Source: Bacteroidota bacterium (GTDB taxonomy: Bacteria > Bacteroidota > Bacteroidia > Chitinophagales > Chitinophagaceae). From it: a stretch of DNA of 64,000 bases. The position numbers were made by a program, and so were the translations under genes. Of the stretch, positions 1-8,660 are shown one piece after another. The notes under the pieces are model-generated. The model saw only the letters and a program-made list of their open reading frames with translations. It was not told the DNA's origin and did not search any database. The DNA is taken from contig JAFAFR010000008.1 in assembly GCA_023423405.1 (NCBI GenBank), positions 62,001-126,000 on the forward strand. The letters run 5' to 3'. Positions within the stretch are counted from its first letter, which is position 1. Each line of letters begins with the position of its first letter.

Positions 1-1
1 C

Positions 2-1843
2 GAAGGTTTCTGGGCCGATGTTGCCGGTCATTTTTACTGGCGGAAACGCTGGGATACCGTACTGGAGTGGAATTTTAAAGAACCTAAAGTGGAATGGTTC
101 AAGGGCGGTAAGCTTAATATCACCGAAAACTGTCTTGACCGCCATCTCGGCTCCCTGGGCAATAAACCCGCCATCATCTGGGAACCGAACGACCCTTCCG
201 AGCACCACCGCGTTCTCACTTACCGCGAATTGCACAATAAAGTGGTACAGTTTTCCAATGTACTGAAAAACAACGGCGTAAAAAAGGGGGACCGGGTTTG
301 TATTTATATGGGCATGGTGCCTGAGCTCGCTATTGCCGTGTTGTCCTGCGTCCGCATCGGTGCTATTCATTCCGTGATCTTTGGCGGCTTCAGCGCGCAG
401 AGCATTGCCGACCGCATCCTGGATGCCAATGCGGAATTTGTAATCACCTGCGACGGGGCCTTTCGCGGCAACAAGGAGATACCGCTCAAAAACGTGATCG
501 ACGATGCCCTGGTACAGTGCCGCAATGTGAAAAAAGTGATTGTGCTTACCCGCACCCGCACGCCGGTGTCGATGATCAAGGGACGCGATGTATGGTGGGA
601 GGATGAAATCCGCAAAGTGGAGACCCAGGGCAATCCCGATTGCCCGGCTGAAGAGATGGATGCAGAAGATCCGCTGTTCATTTTGTACACTTCCGGTTCC
701 ACCGGCAAGCCCAAGGGTGTGGTGCACACCATTGCAGGTTATATGGTATACACCACCTATTCTTTTGTGAATGTATTCCAGTACCAGCCCGGCGATATTC
801 ATTTTTGTACGGCCGATATCGGCTGGATCACCGGGCACAGCTATATCGTCTACGGTCCCCTGGGCGCGGGCGCCACGACGCTTTTGTTTGAAGGTGTGCC
901 TACCTGGCCCGATGCCGGAAGGTTCTGGGACATCGTGGACAAATACCGGGTGAACGTGTTGTATACGGCGCCCACGGCCATAAGGTCGTTGATGGGTTTT
1001 GGCCTGGGGCCCCTGCAGAACAAGGACCTTTCTTCCCTGAAAGTGCTGGGCACGGTGGGGGAACCGATCAATGAAGAAGCCTGGCACTGGTACGACGAAT
1101 ATGTGGGCAGGAAACGCTGTCCCATTGTAGATACCTGGTGGCAGACCGAAACGGCTGGCATTCTCATCAGCAATATGGCGGGCATTACACCCGGCAAGCC
1201 TTCTTTTGCCACCCTCCCCCTGCCCGGCGTACAACCCATCCTGGTGGATGAGAAGGGCGAGGAAATCCTGGGCAATGATGTCAGCGGTAATTTGTGCATC
1301 CGTTTTCCCTGGCCGGGCATATTGCGCACGACTTATGGCGATCACGAACGCTGTCGCACCAACTATTTCGCCACTTACGAGAATTTATATTTCACGGGAG
1401 ACGGTTCTTACCGCGACGCGGATGGCAATTACCGCATCACGGGCCGCGTGGACGATGTGCTGAACGTGAGCGGCCACCGCATTGGAACGGCCGAAGTGGA
1501 AAATGCCATCAACATGCATGCCGGTGTGGTGGAAAGCGCGGTGGTCGGTTATCCGCACGATATAAAGGGCCAGGGTATTTATGCGTTTGTGATTTACCAG
1601 GGTTCGCATGGCGATGAAAAACTGAGCCGGCAGGACATAACGCAAACGGTTAGCCGAATCATTGGCCCCATCGCCAAACCCGATAAGATCCAGTTTGTGA
1701 GTGGCCTGCCCAAAACGCGGAGTGGTAAGATCATGCGCCGAATTTTGCGGAAAATTGCCGAAGGGGAGCTGGAACAATTGGGCGATACCTCCACCCTGCT
1801 GGATCCGGCCGTGGTGGACGAGATCAGGCTGCACCGATTATAA
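2..1843 (+). CDS. acs: Acetyl-CoA synthetase, 5'-truncated by the window
   Basis: Makes acetyl-CoA from acetate, ATP and CoA through an acetyl-AMP intermediate in the cytosol. The reading frame is open from base 2, so the true start lies outside the window; about 613 residues are visible against roughly 630-650 for the family. The AMP-binding P-loop motif TSGSTGKPKG (about 691-720), the WWQTETAG block, the YFTGDGSYRD block and the C-terminal TRSGKIMRR motif are all present; the lysine of the last is the known acetylation-regulated catalytic residue of Acs. A GTG at 89 is in frame, but upstream residues already fit the Acs N-terminus, so it is not the start. It converges on the acyltransferase gene with a 6-bp overlap. 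Confidence 0.96.
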   Translation, partial: EGFWADVAGHFYWRKRWDTVLEWNFKEPKVEWFKGGKLNITENCLDRHLGSLGNKPAIIWEPNDPSEHHRVLTYRELHNKVVQFSNVLKNNGVKKGDRVCIYMGMVPELAIAVLSCVRIGAIHSVIFGGFSAQSIADRILDANAEFVITCDGAFRGNKEIPLKNVIDDALVQCRNVKKVIVLTRTRTPVSMIKGRDVWWEDEIRKVETQGNPDCPAEEMDAEDPLFILYTSGSTGKPKGVVHTIAGYMVYTTYSFVNVFQYQPGDIHFCTADIGWITGHSYIVYGPLGAGATTLLFEGVPTWPDAGRFWDIVDKYRVNVLYTAPTAIRSLMGFGLGPLQNKDLSSLKVLGTVGEPINEEAWHWYDEYVGRKRCPIVDTWWQTETAGILISNMAGITPGKPSFATLPLPGVQPILVDEKGEEILGNDVSGNLCIRFPWPGILRTTYGDHERCRTNYFATYENLYFTGDGSYRDADGNYRITGRVDDVLNVSGHRIGTAEVENAINMHAGVVESAVVGYPHDIKGQGIYAFVIYQGSHGDEKLSRQDITQTVSRIIGPIAKPDKIQFVSGLPKTRSGKIMRRILRKIAEGELEQLGDTSTLLDPAVVDEIRLHRL

Positions 1844-3127
1844 GGTCAACGCAGTTAACCGGTTGATGATATTTTTTCTTTTTGCCTGCAGTTCGCTTTG
1901 AAGGACTGCAGGCAATTTTTTTGCGCTGTTGCCAGCTTTCCAGCTAAGAAAATAAGCATAGTATTTCCAGGTGAGCCACCCCGTTAGGAGATAGAGCGCA
2001 AGTAGGGCGCAGGCGTTTGCAACCGGCAACAAAAGGAACAGGCAGGTGGAGAGAAGAGCTGTCCAACCCAGCCACAGGAAGCAGCTCAGTACCACCAGCA
2101 CCCAGGAGTAGAAGTCGATGCGGGTCACTTTGCTGTCGGCGATCCGTCGCGCCAGCAGCAGGGGGAGGGCATGCAGCAGCCAGCCTGCAAGCGCCAGGGG
2201 AAGGCCGGCCCATAGGGGAAAGGCCGGGAGAGCGGGTTGTCCAGGCTGGAAGGTCTGTTCGGGCTGCAGGCCGGCTTTTTTTGCGGCGTTTTTATAGTCC
2301 TCCAGGAGTGGTTTGAGTTCGGACATGTTTTTACCGGCGCCGGCCGCCAGTTTTTTTTCTGTGCGTATGCGATATGTTCCGGCGCGTTCGGAGGCGGGAT
2401 CATTTCTCCAGAGCCGGAGCAATTCAAAAACTTCCTGCGGGTATTCGTTGTTGGCAATGGCGAGCGACTGGATGGATTGATAGGCTTCTTCGGTAAGTTG
2501 TCGCAGTGCGGCGGCGGGAGCGCCGGGGTAGGCGTTGAGCAGGGGCTGAAGGGCAAGCGGCTGGCCGGCGCGAAGCCATACGGTTTGGAACAGGTGGGTA
2601 GGGTGACTGTAGTTAAGGGCCAGGGGCACTACGGGAACGTCTTTGCAAGTGCTGGGGGCCGAAACATTGCCTGCAGAAACGTCGGGGATTGGAATATTAG
2701 CGGCAAAGGCAAGGCGAAAGCTCCCTTTTTTGAAAGGTTGGAGCCGGTAGGCAACCTGGCTGATGCCTTCGGGAAAAAACAGCAGGACTTCTCCTTTGTG
2801 CAGCAAGTCCATGGCAGCGGCAAAGCTCTGGTCGTTGTGGTTCAGCGTGTTCCGGCCTTCCTGGTGATGGTGGATGGGGTACATGTGCAGGGCGCGGAGC
2901 AGGCGCGCCGCCAGCGGATGCCGAAAAATATCACCGCGTGCAAAAAAATACAATGGTCTTGGGGAGCTGATGCCCAGCACGGCTGCATCCATCAGGGAGG
3001 AAGGGTGGTTGGCTATGAGGATGGCGGCCCCCCGGGGAGGGATCCGGTGTAGATCCTCCGTGAGTATGCGCTTGTAAAACAATTTCAGGGCGCAGGTCAT
3101 CATGATTTTAACCAGCCGGTACAGCAT
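1838..3127 (-). CDS. PlsC-like glycerol(-3-phosphate) acyltransferase
   Basis: Probable membrane acyltransferase of phospholipid synthesis, 429 aa. The acyltransferase block shows ANHPSSLMD (the catalytic NH...D motif, with five residues between H and D as in the glycerol-3-phosphate branch) and FPEGIS, which contacts the phosphate. The C-terminal third holds about four hydrophobic segments (a Leu/Ala-rich pair, then LVVLSCFLWLGW and LLLPVANACALLALYL), unlike minimal PlsC proteins of about 240 aa. I start at ATG 3127, because a TTG further upstream would put the coding region through the terminator hairpin of the preceding gene. Acyl donor and exact substrate cannot be read from sequence. Confidence 0.82.
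   Translation of the reverse strand: MLYRLVKIMMTCALKLFYKRILTEDLHRIPPRGAAILIANHPSSLMDAAVLGISSPRPLYFFARGDIFRHPLAARLLRALHMYPIHHHQEGRNTLNHNDQSFAAAMDLLHKGEVLLFFPEGISQVAYRLQPFKKGSFRLAFAANIPIPDVSAGNVSAPSTCKDVPVVPLALNYSHPTHLFQTVWLRAGQPLALQPLLNAYPGAPAAALRQLTEEAYQSIQSLAIANNEYPQEVFELLRLWRNDPASERAGTYRIRTEKKLAAGAGKNMSELKPLLEDYKNAAKKAGLQPEQTFQPGQPALPAFPLWAGLPLALAGWLLHALPLLLARRIADSKVTRIDFYSWVLVVLSCFLWLGWTALLSTCLFLLLPVANACALLALYLLTGWLTWKYYAYFLSWKAGNSAKKLPAVLQSELQAKRKNIINRLTALTL
1884..1922 (+). terminator. Rho-independent terminator of acs
   Basis: GCCTGCAGT (1884-1892) pairs perfectly with ACTGCAGGC (1905-1913), with a 12-nt loop, followed by AATTTTTTT. It sits about 40 bp after the acs stop and inside the 3' end of the opposing acyltransferase gene. 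Confidence 0.8.
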
Positions 3128-3154
3128 AAAAAAAGCCCTCCTTATGGAGGGCTT
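3128..3154 (-). terminator. Terminator of the T9SS cargo gene
   Basis: On the minus strand AAGCCCTCC-ATAA-GGAGGGCTT is followed by a T run. The T run (complement of 3128-3134) touches the ATG of the acyltransferase gene, and the 3' stem arm contains GGAGG at Shine-Dalgarno distance. Confidence 0.8.
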
Positions 3155-3175
3155 CAATATAAAGAGAATTGGTGA

Positions 3176-5416
3176 TTACTGTACGATGAACGGCTGAACC
3201 GTGCGGTTGCTGTTGTCCTGAACGCGCAGGAAATAAGCACCTTTCTGCAGGTTGCTGATGTTCAGTTTCAGGCGGCTGTCGGAGCCGAAGGTCATTTGTT
3301 CCTGGCGAACAGTGGCGCCCACTGCATTAAGAATGGTAACGGTCACTTTTTTGCTGCGCAGGCTGCTGTTTTCTACAGTCAGTTGTTGGCCGGATGTCAG
3401 CGGATTGGGATAGAGTCTCAGTCCGGCTGCTGCAGTGCCGTTATTGGATACCCGGATGGTTTTGCTGTAAGAATATTTGCCATCGAGGTCGGTTTGTTTG
3501 ATGCGGTAGTAGCTGTCGCCGGAAAGCGGAGCGTTATCAGTATAGCTGTAATAGTTGGTATTGCTGCTGTTTCCTTTGCCCGCTACTTTGCCGATGGTTT
3601 CGAAGCCGCTGTTATCGGCAGAACGTTCAACGGTGAAGAAGGCGTTGTCTTTTTCAACAGAAGTAATCCAGTTCAACAGGGTTGTTCCGTTGGCGGAGCG
3701 GCCTGTGAAATCGATCCAGGTAACGGGCAAGGGGTTGAGAGCGGGATTGGTGGTGCCGATGGTGAAAACGGGGTTGTTATCTGCTGCGGAGAAGGCAACG
3801 GCGCCGGCAGGGAAATACGTGGAGCCATTATCTGTAACGGTGCCTCCGCCGCCCAGGTTCTCCCAACGACTGGTCAGCCAGGCAACGGCACCAACAGAAG
3901 ATGGTTCCTGGAGCCCACCACTCCGTGCATCTTCATAAGAAAGCCAGAGATTAGGAGCATATGAGGGGTTGTACTGAGCGAGTGTTCCCTGAAAATCAAA
4001 CAACCAGTATTCGGTTTGACTCACTGTTACCGGAATTCCGCTTGAAAGCGGTGGAACGGTATTTGGCCAGGTTGTGGTCGGATCCTGGTGTACATAAGTG
4101 GCCTGGAAGATATAAGTGTTTGGTGGCGGCGTGGCGCTGGTAGGCTTTTTTACCAATGGCGCGGTGAAGCTGGCATTACTACCACTCATGTGTATGGGGC
4201 CGTAAAATTGGCCATCACCTACCGGAAATGTAAATGCGGCATTGCCATCGACTACATCGGGGTTAATGTTTACCTGTTTCCTGACAGGACCGTTTACATA
4301 GCTGGCGGTAGAGTGTCCGGAAGCAGTAGCATTAGGCCCAAACTGAAGGTAGTTGGTAGTAGTGGTATTTACGATGCCGCTGGTAAAGGTCATATTCTGA
4401 CCATTGCCATTCAGTACCCAAGGAGCTCCTAGCGTAACAGATCCACCTTCCTTGTTAACTGTAACGGGGCCATTCCAAATGGCATTGTCAGCTCCCGTGA
4501 ATGTAACGACCTGATCATTCGGCCCTGCAAATTCGAGTGAAGCATTAGACTGGCCAACAACGGAACCAGAGCTCGTCAGGTTGCCCAAAAGACGAATACC
4601 TCCGCCAGTGCCGGAGTTTAAGCGTCCGGAAGTAATGGTCAAATTGTTGCGTACTTCCAGGATACTGGGGGGAGTTGGACCGCCGCCAAAGGTTACAATA
4701 TTTGTGGTGGCATCGTTTCCATTGTCAAATGTTACATTGTAGAATGTTGCAATGGTAGTTGTCGCGTTATCGATCCTGATCTGGGTATTTGTGGTAACTG
4801 TTTTTCTGAAGATTACGGTTGTATTATCATCTGCCGCAAAGCTTGTAGGATCAATGAGCTGGAAGTTTCCGCCCAACTCCAAATTGGTTCCGCTTATCAG
4901 GAGGAAACTAGGAGTTGCGCCTACTGGGCCATTGATAATGAAATTGCCGTTGACCTGCTGAGTAAGACCGCTTCCTCCCATTGAGAAATTTCCCCTGGTT
5001 TGCTGGAAGGACGCCTGGCAGTTGAATTGTCCGGATATCACAAAAGTAGAGGGACTGAGCATTGAAAAACCAAACGGCTGCGTTTCTGCTCCTATTACCG
5101 CTCCGCTAAGCGTTATGTTACCAGATGCAATAAAAGTAAAGGCAGGAGCGTTTGCATTTATTTGTATACGTTGAACAGTAACTGCTCCCCCTATTAATAT
5201 GGTACCTCCAACGCCACCGGCAGGGTTCCCGAAAATAGCGATATCGCCGGCTCCGGGCACAGCTCCAGCGGGAATTGTACATGCAGCATCGGTATACCAG
5301 TTGCCTGCGGTTCCCCAGTTACCGATCCCGATCGTCATTTTAAAATAACGGTCAGCGGCCTGCGAAAATACCGGCACGGTCAAAATAAATAAGGTAAGGT
5401 GTAGTAGTCTTCTCAT
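3176..5416 (-). CDS. Secreted protein with type IX secretion C-terminal sorting domain
   Basis: A 746-aa extracellular or surface protein of unknown specific role. Starting at ATG 5416, it has a classic Sec signal peptide (MRRLLHL... ending near FSQAAD). An upstream in-frame ATG at 5452 would add a polar 12-residue leader and is less likely. The body is rich in Gly, Thr, Asn and Val with repeated short strands, as in beta-helix or adhesin-like proteins. Near residue 600 comes a segment resembling the region that often precedes sorting domains (PLPVTWIDFTG...), and the last 80 or so residues match the Por/T9SS type A domain: LRLYPNPLTSG, then strands ending in KGAYFLRVQD and QPFIVQ. It is the only clear T9SS cargo here; no T9SS machinery gene is in the window. 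Confidence 0.88.
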   Translation of the reverse strand: MRRLLHLTLFILTVPVFSQAADRYFKMTIGIGNWGTAGNWYTDAACTIPAGAVPGAGDIAIFGNPAGGVGGTILIGGAVTVQRIQINANAPAFTFIASGNITLSGAVIGAETQPFGFSMLSPSTFVISGQFNCQASFQQTRGNFSMGGSGLTQQVNGNFIINGPVGATPSFLLISGTNLELGGNFQLIDPTSFAADDNTTVIFRKTVTTNTQIRIDNATTTIATFYNVTFDNGNDATTNIVTFGGGPTPPSILEVRNNLTITSGRLNSGTGGGIRLLGNLTSSGSVVGQSNASLEFAGPNDQVVTFTGADNAIWNGPVTVNKEGGSVTLGAPWVLNGNGQNMTFTSGIVNTTTTNYLQFGPNATASGHSTASYVNGPVRKQVNINPDVVDGNAAFTFPVGDGQFYGPIHMSGSNASFTAPLVKKPTSATPPPNTYIFQATYVHQDPTTTWPNTVPPLSSGIPVTVSQTEYWLFDFQGTLAQYNPSYAPNLWLSYEDARSGGLQEPSSVGAVAWLTSRWENLGGGGTVTDNGSTYFPAGAVAFSAADNNPVFTIGTTNPALNPLPVTWIDFTGRSANGTTLLNWITSVEKDNAFFTVERSADNSGFETIGKVAGKGNSSNTNYYSYTDNAPLSGDSYYRIKQTDLDGKYSYSKTIRVSNNGTAAAGLRLYPNPLTSGQQLTVENSSLRSKKVTVTILNAVGATVRQEQMTFGSDSRLKLNISNLQKGAYFLRVQDNSNRTVQPFIVQ

Positions 5417-5593
5417 GGTAGAGTATTTGGTGGAATTTGCGTTCATAAACATGTTGTTTTAGAGATAAAATGACATAACCGGGCCCAACCAGGCACGGCA
5501 AAACACTTGTTCTCTACGAAAAAGGGATTGGAATTGGTTACTCTAGCAGGATATGTGAGACTTTCTAATACGTAATGGCTACGTAAGATACGA

Positions 5594-5624
5594 AACAAAA
5601 ATAGCCATATCTGGCGATATGGCT
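5594..5624 (-). terminator. Terminator of the L,D-transpeptidase gene
   Basis: AGCCATAT (5603-5610) pairs with ATATGGCT (5617-5624) over a 6-nt loop. Read on the minus strand the stem is followed by ATTTTTG. It lies just beyond the stop at 5657. Confidence 0.7.
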
Positions 5625-5656
5625 AAAAAATTTTAGGGAGATCCGGAGTTAAGAAA

Positions 5657-6211
5657 TCATTTTCGTATACTCACCCTGGTGCCCAGCGGAATTATACTAT
5701 AAATTTCATCCATCTCGCTGCGTTTCAGGCTGATACACCCGTTTGTCCAGTTCTGGAAATAGTCTACGGCCATATCATCTCTTTCCCAGGTTCCATGGAT
5801 CCCAATTCCGTCCCCGATCTTCTTGGTGGCGGGAATCAGACCCTTGGCCTGGCGCTCCTTAAATTTGGCGACGTCAACCGGCGTAGGATAGTCGATCAGC
5901 ATCATTTTCCCCCATTTTTTGTCGGGACGCTTCGTTACGATCTTGAAGTCCCCCTCCGGCGTTTTGCGGTCGCCCTGCCACATCTTGTCGCCCAGGGTTT
6001 TTTCCCCAAAAACCACGGGGTAAGTGGCATACCAGCCGTCGTCGTCGTAGATGCTCAGTTCATAGTCAGACTTGTCGATGATAATGTAAGGGGTGCCGTT
6101 CAACTCCCCGCCGGGCCGGTGGAAACTGCGGGAAGGGGCACGGTCGCCGGTAAAGGATAATAAGCCCAGGGTGCATAGCAGGCTAAAGGATACGGATACG
6201 CGTGACAACAT
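5657..6211 (-). CDS. L,D-transpeptidase (YkuD family), exported
   Basis: 184 aa; acts on peptidoglycan in the periplasm, forming 3-3 cross-links or attaching proteins (family knowledge). A hydrophobic N-terminal signal (about residues 3-21) precedes a YkuD domain that begins around YIIIDKSDYELSIY. The catalytic block shows IHGTWE followed by NWTNGCISL; the Cys is the nucleophile and the first His the general base. The residue after GCI is Ser where many homologues have Arg, as in the NWTxGCIxL subgroup. Terminators on both sides suggest it is transcribed alone. Upstream DNA to the LysM gene is about 140 bp. Confidence 0.9.
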   Translation of the reverse strand: MLSRVSVSFSLLCTLGLLSFTGDRAPSRSFHRPGGELNGTPYIIIDKSDYELSIYDDDGWYATYPVVFGEKTLGDKMWQGDRKTPEGDFKIVTKRPDKKWGKMMLIDYPTPVDVAKFKERQAKGLIPATKKIGDGIGIHGTWERDDMAVDYFQNWTNGCISLKRSEMDEIYSIIPLGTRVSIRK

Positions 6212-6299
6212 ATGTTTTCATTTTTTTGTGGTGCTACGGTTGGATAAAAACAAAAACGCTGCCACACATATGATTATTTCGGATGTGGAAAAACTTAAC

Positions 6300-6324
6300 A
6301 AAAAACCGGCAGATGGCTGCCGGT
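6300..6324 (-). terminator. Terminator of the LysM/BON gene cluster
   Basis: ACCGGCAG (6305-6312) pairs with CTGCCGGT (6317-6324) over a 4-nt loop. On the minus strand it runs into TTTTTTG. Confidence 0.8.
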
Positions 6325-6350
6325 TCTATTGTAAATCAAATGGTTAGATA

Positions 6351-6725
6351 TTATTTTCGGGGGATTTTCAACTGCCAGCCGGGCTGGATCATGTCGGGAT
6401 TTTTGATCCGGTCCGTATTCGCTTCGTAAATATCTTTCCAGCTCACACCCGGGAATTTTTTAGCGATTTTGCTCAGGTTGTCGCCACTCTGCACTATATA
6501 AATCTCCTCGGCTCCGGCCGCGAGGGCGATGTTCATCACCATATCGGAATCCCTGAAGTCGGGGTTAACGCTTTCATAAACATCCCATACTTTCTGTTTG
6601 GCTGCACTGGAAGGGGCTGTACCATCTACGTACAATACGCCATCCTGCTCCCGCACCTGGAGGTCGCTGATGCCTTCCGCACCGGCGGCATCCAGCACCG
6701 CTTTGTATTTGTCCTGAAGTGCCAT
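6351..6725 (-). CDS. BON-like plus LysM domain protein (YgaU/Kbp type)
   Basis: 124 aa with no signal peptide visible. Residues about 1-65 look like a BON-type alpha/beta unit (VREQDGVLYVDGTAPS), and residues about 74-123 form a LysM domain (YIVQSGDNLSKIAKKF ... PGWQLKIPRK). The order BON then LysM matches E. coli YgaU/Kbp, which binds potassium; whether this protein does so is inference. It is third in a minus-strand run with the BON lipoprotein (10-bp gap) and the DUF4332 gene, and a strong terminator follows. Confidence 0.87.
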   Translation of the reverse strand: MALQDKYKAVLDAAGAEGISDLQVREQDGVLYVDGTAPSSAAKQKVWDVYESVNPDFRDSDMVMNIALAAGAEEIYIVQSGDNLSKIAKKFPGVSWKDIYEANTDRIKNPDMIQPGWQLKIPRK

Positions 6726-6735
6726 AAAGTTGTAT

Positions 6736-7224
6736 TTATTTGATAACCAATTTGTTGTCTATTTTTTTCGGCTTGATCTCGTTGAGTTTCTGGATCAGGC
6801 CCGGCAGGTCGGCTTTTTTGATGGTGCCGGTAAGCGTTATCACCCCATCTTTAACCGCCGCCTTTACACCCTTGGCTCCTTCCAACCCGGCAATCACCTG
6901 GCCGGCTGTGGTTTGGAGGGTTTCATCGGGATTGATCACTACCGGTGCGGGCGGGGGTGGAGGTGGTGTTACCGTCAGTTCGTTGTTGACGGATTTCACT
7001 CCCTTCACGGATTTCGCTGCCGCTTCCACACTGGTCCTTGCGCTTTCGTCGGCTACCTGGCCGCTCAGGGTGGCTACGCCGCCTTTAACGGTCACGCTGA
7101 CCTCGGGGGCCGAAATGGCAGCGATGATGTTTTTTTCAATGTCTGCATCCTTGGGACCGCAGGAAGTCAGGCTAACTGCGACCAGGCTTAGCAATACCAG
7201 GAATCTTCCCAATTGCTGTTTCAT
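6736..7224 (-). CDS. Lipoprotein with two BON domains
   Basis: 162 aa. The signal peptide ends in the lipobox SLTSC, so the protein is probably membrane-anchored in the envelope. Two BON domains (about residues 28-85 and 103-160) each carry the GV..L.G.V/T pattern (GGVATLSGQV and DGVITLTGTI). They are joined by a proline run (PPPPPPAP) that should be extended. BON domains in OsmY-type proteins are linked to envelope stress and phospholipid contact. It lies between the LysM and DUF4332 genes with short gaps, so the three are probably co-transcribed. Confidence 0.88.
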   Translation of the reverse strand: MKQQLGRFLVLLSLVAVSLTSCGPKDADIEKNIIAAISAPEVSVTVKGGVATLSGQVADESARTSVEAAAKSVKGVKSVNNELTVTPPPPPPAPVVINPDETLQTTAGQVIAGLEGAKGVKAAVKDGVITLTGTIKKADLPGLIQKLNEIKPKKIDNKLVIK

Positions 7225-7252
7225 GTGCTTCGTTTTTTATGAGGAAATTCGG

Positions 7253-7660
7253 TTAATGGAAAACTTTTTGCTCCAGGCTCTTTGCTGCAAGGATCATACC
7301 CTGCAGCATTTCTTCGGAGGGCACTTTGCCGCTGAGTCCGAATTGCTGGTTTACCTCCACTAATTTGGCGTGCAGGTTGGCGGCGTTGCGCAACGCCAGT
7401 TCTTTCACAGAGTCCACGCCACCCGCTTCCAGCAGCTCGGCGGTTTGGCCGGCTATTCCGCCGATCCGGAAAAGGTCGGCATGGTTCACCCAGGTCAGGA
7501 TCAGGCTTTCGGGGATCTTTGTTCCGGCAGCCAGTATTTCCCGCGCCGCCTTGGTGCCGGCTTTTAGCAATAAGTCCGAAGTTGTATGAATGCCGTGTTG
7601 CTGGAGCTTTGCCGCATATGTTTCTCCAATGCCTTCAATGTCAATAACAGGGTAGCTCAT
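7253..7660 (-). CDS. DUF4332 helix-hairpin-helix protein
   Basis: 135 aa, soluble. The N-terminal DIEGIGETYAAKLQQHGI is a helix-hairpin-helix of the kind seen in DUF4332 and related nucleic-acid-binding modules; a second copy (LFRIGGIAGQTAELLEAGGV) follows at about residues 63-82, giving the two-repeat form of DUF4332. Molecular role unknown. First gene of the minus-strand trio with the BON and LysM proteins, 28 bp upstream of the lipoprotein gene; that pairing suggests a link to envelope or osmotic stress, which is inference only. Confidence 0.8.
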   Translation of the reverse strand: MSYPVIDIEGIGETYAAKLQQHGIHTTSDLLLKAGTKAAREILAAGTKIPESLILTWVNHADLFRIGGIAGQTAELLEAGGVDSVKELALRNAANLHAKLVEVNQQFGLSGKVPSEEMLQGMILAAKSLEQKVFH

Positions 7661-7710
7661 ATCAATGTTTCTTTGAATACCAAATTAAGGGAAAAACCGT
7701 CACCAAACAT

Positions 7711-7750
7711 GAAAAGGGGCAGTCCCAAAATTTTGAGACCGCCCCTTTTC
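7711..7750 (-). terminator. Long near-perfect hairpin terminator
   Basis: GAAAAGGGGC (7711-7720) pairs perfectly with GCCCCTTTTC (7741-7750). The inner part also pairs (GTC/GAC and CAAAA/TTTTG) with two mismatched pairs, making an almost continuous 40-nt stem. It lies after the outer-membrane gene stop (7785). Confidence 0.8.
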
Positions 7751-7784
7751 TGGTTGCCTGCGTTTCTGTACAACGCACTTTTCC

Positions 7785-8630
7785 TTACCACGAATCGGGT
7801 GCCAGGCGGATACCGAAATTATAGGGAGTTTGATCCAGCCCTTCCCGGAACATAGATTCTGTAGCATAAGATCCATAGAGTTTGATCGGTCCCAGTTGCA
7901 CTTCGGCTATATATGACAGTTTGAAGTCGCGCAGGCCCAGATCACCTTTGGTTTTTTGCTTTCCTGTTTCGTCGCTGATGTATTTGTTACGGGCGCTGTA
8001 GAGATAACCGCCGCTTACGCCGGCGCTTAACCCGAAGGAACGCGATTCACGGTTGCGGGGCGAGAAATTAAAATTGAGCATAATCGGAACGGTCACATAA
8101 TCGGCGGCCAGTTTGTCCTTGCTGTAGCTGATGTCGGAGTCGAGATAAACACCCGGCGGGTTTTTCGTATAACGGATGTCGTTATCATAGCGGTAGTTGT
8201 TCAACTCCAGTCCCACACCGTATTTCAGGTTTACCACGTGTTTGATCAGGTTCAGCCTTTGCATCAGGATCCAGATGTTTACGTTCACTGATTTCCCATT
8301 CCTGAGGTTGAACCAGGAGTCATCGCTGCCGGCGGCAAAGCCCGAATTGAGCGCAGCATAGTTAGTCTTATCGTTGAAATTGCTGAAACCCAGGTCAAGG
8401 ACAGCCCATTCTGTGGTGAGGTTGGCGGGATAAGATTTTCGTTTGCGGTACACGTTCACGTTCCATTCGCTGGTGCTGCTGGAAGGCGCTCCGTTCTTCA
8501 GGATAATGATATTGCCGATGTGTACGGTATCTCCGCTGCCGGATGGCGCTTTCGCCGTGCTGTCTGTCTGGGCCCCTGCCTGCAGGAAGGCAATACCTGC
8601 CAGCGCCAAGAGGCTGATCTTCTTAAGCAT
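7785..8630 (-). CDS. Outer-membrane beta-barrel protein (porin-like)
   Basis: 281 aa. The signal peptide (MLKKISLLALAGIAF... ending LQAGAQ) is followed by alternating amphipathic strands with many aromatic and Tyr residues (WNVNVYRKRK, FNFSPRNRES, GSYATESMF). This fits a small Bacteroidota outer-membrane barrel of the PorT / outer membrane protein beta-barrel type. Substrate unknown. It lies 30 bp downstream of the anti-sigma-like gene on the same strand, so it may be co-transcribed with, or a target of, that sigma/anti-sigma pair. Confidence 0.75.
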   Translation of the reverse strand: MLKKISLLALAGIAFLQAGAQTDSTAKAPSGSGDTVHIGNIIILKNGAPSSSTSEWNVNVYRKRKSYPANLTTEWAVLDLGFSNFNDKTNYAALNSGFAAGSDDSWFNLRNGKSVNVNIWILMQRLNLIKHVVNLKYGVGLELNNYRYDNDIRYTKNPPGVYLDSDISYSKDKLAADYVTVPIMLNFNFSPRNRESRSFGLSAGVSGGYLYSARNKYISDETGKQKTKGDLGLRDFKLSYIAEVQLGPIKLYGSYATESMFREGLDQTPYNFGIRLAPDSW

Positions 8631-8660
8631 AACTTATTTTTTCGTATGATGGGTAAACTG

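Noticed and set aside
2237..3052. 271-codon plus-strand frame
   Set aside because: Antisense of the PlsC-like gene; it has no start context or family match.
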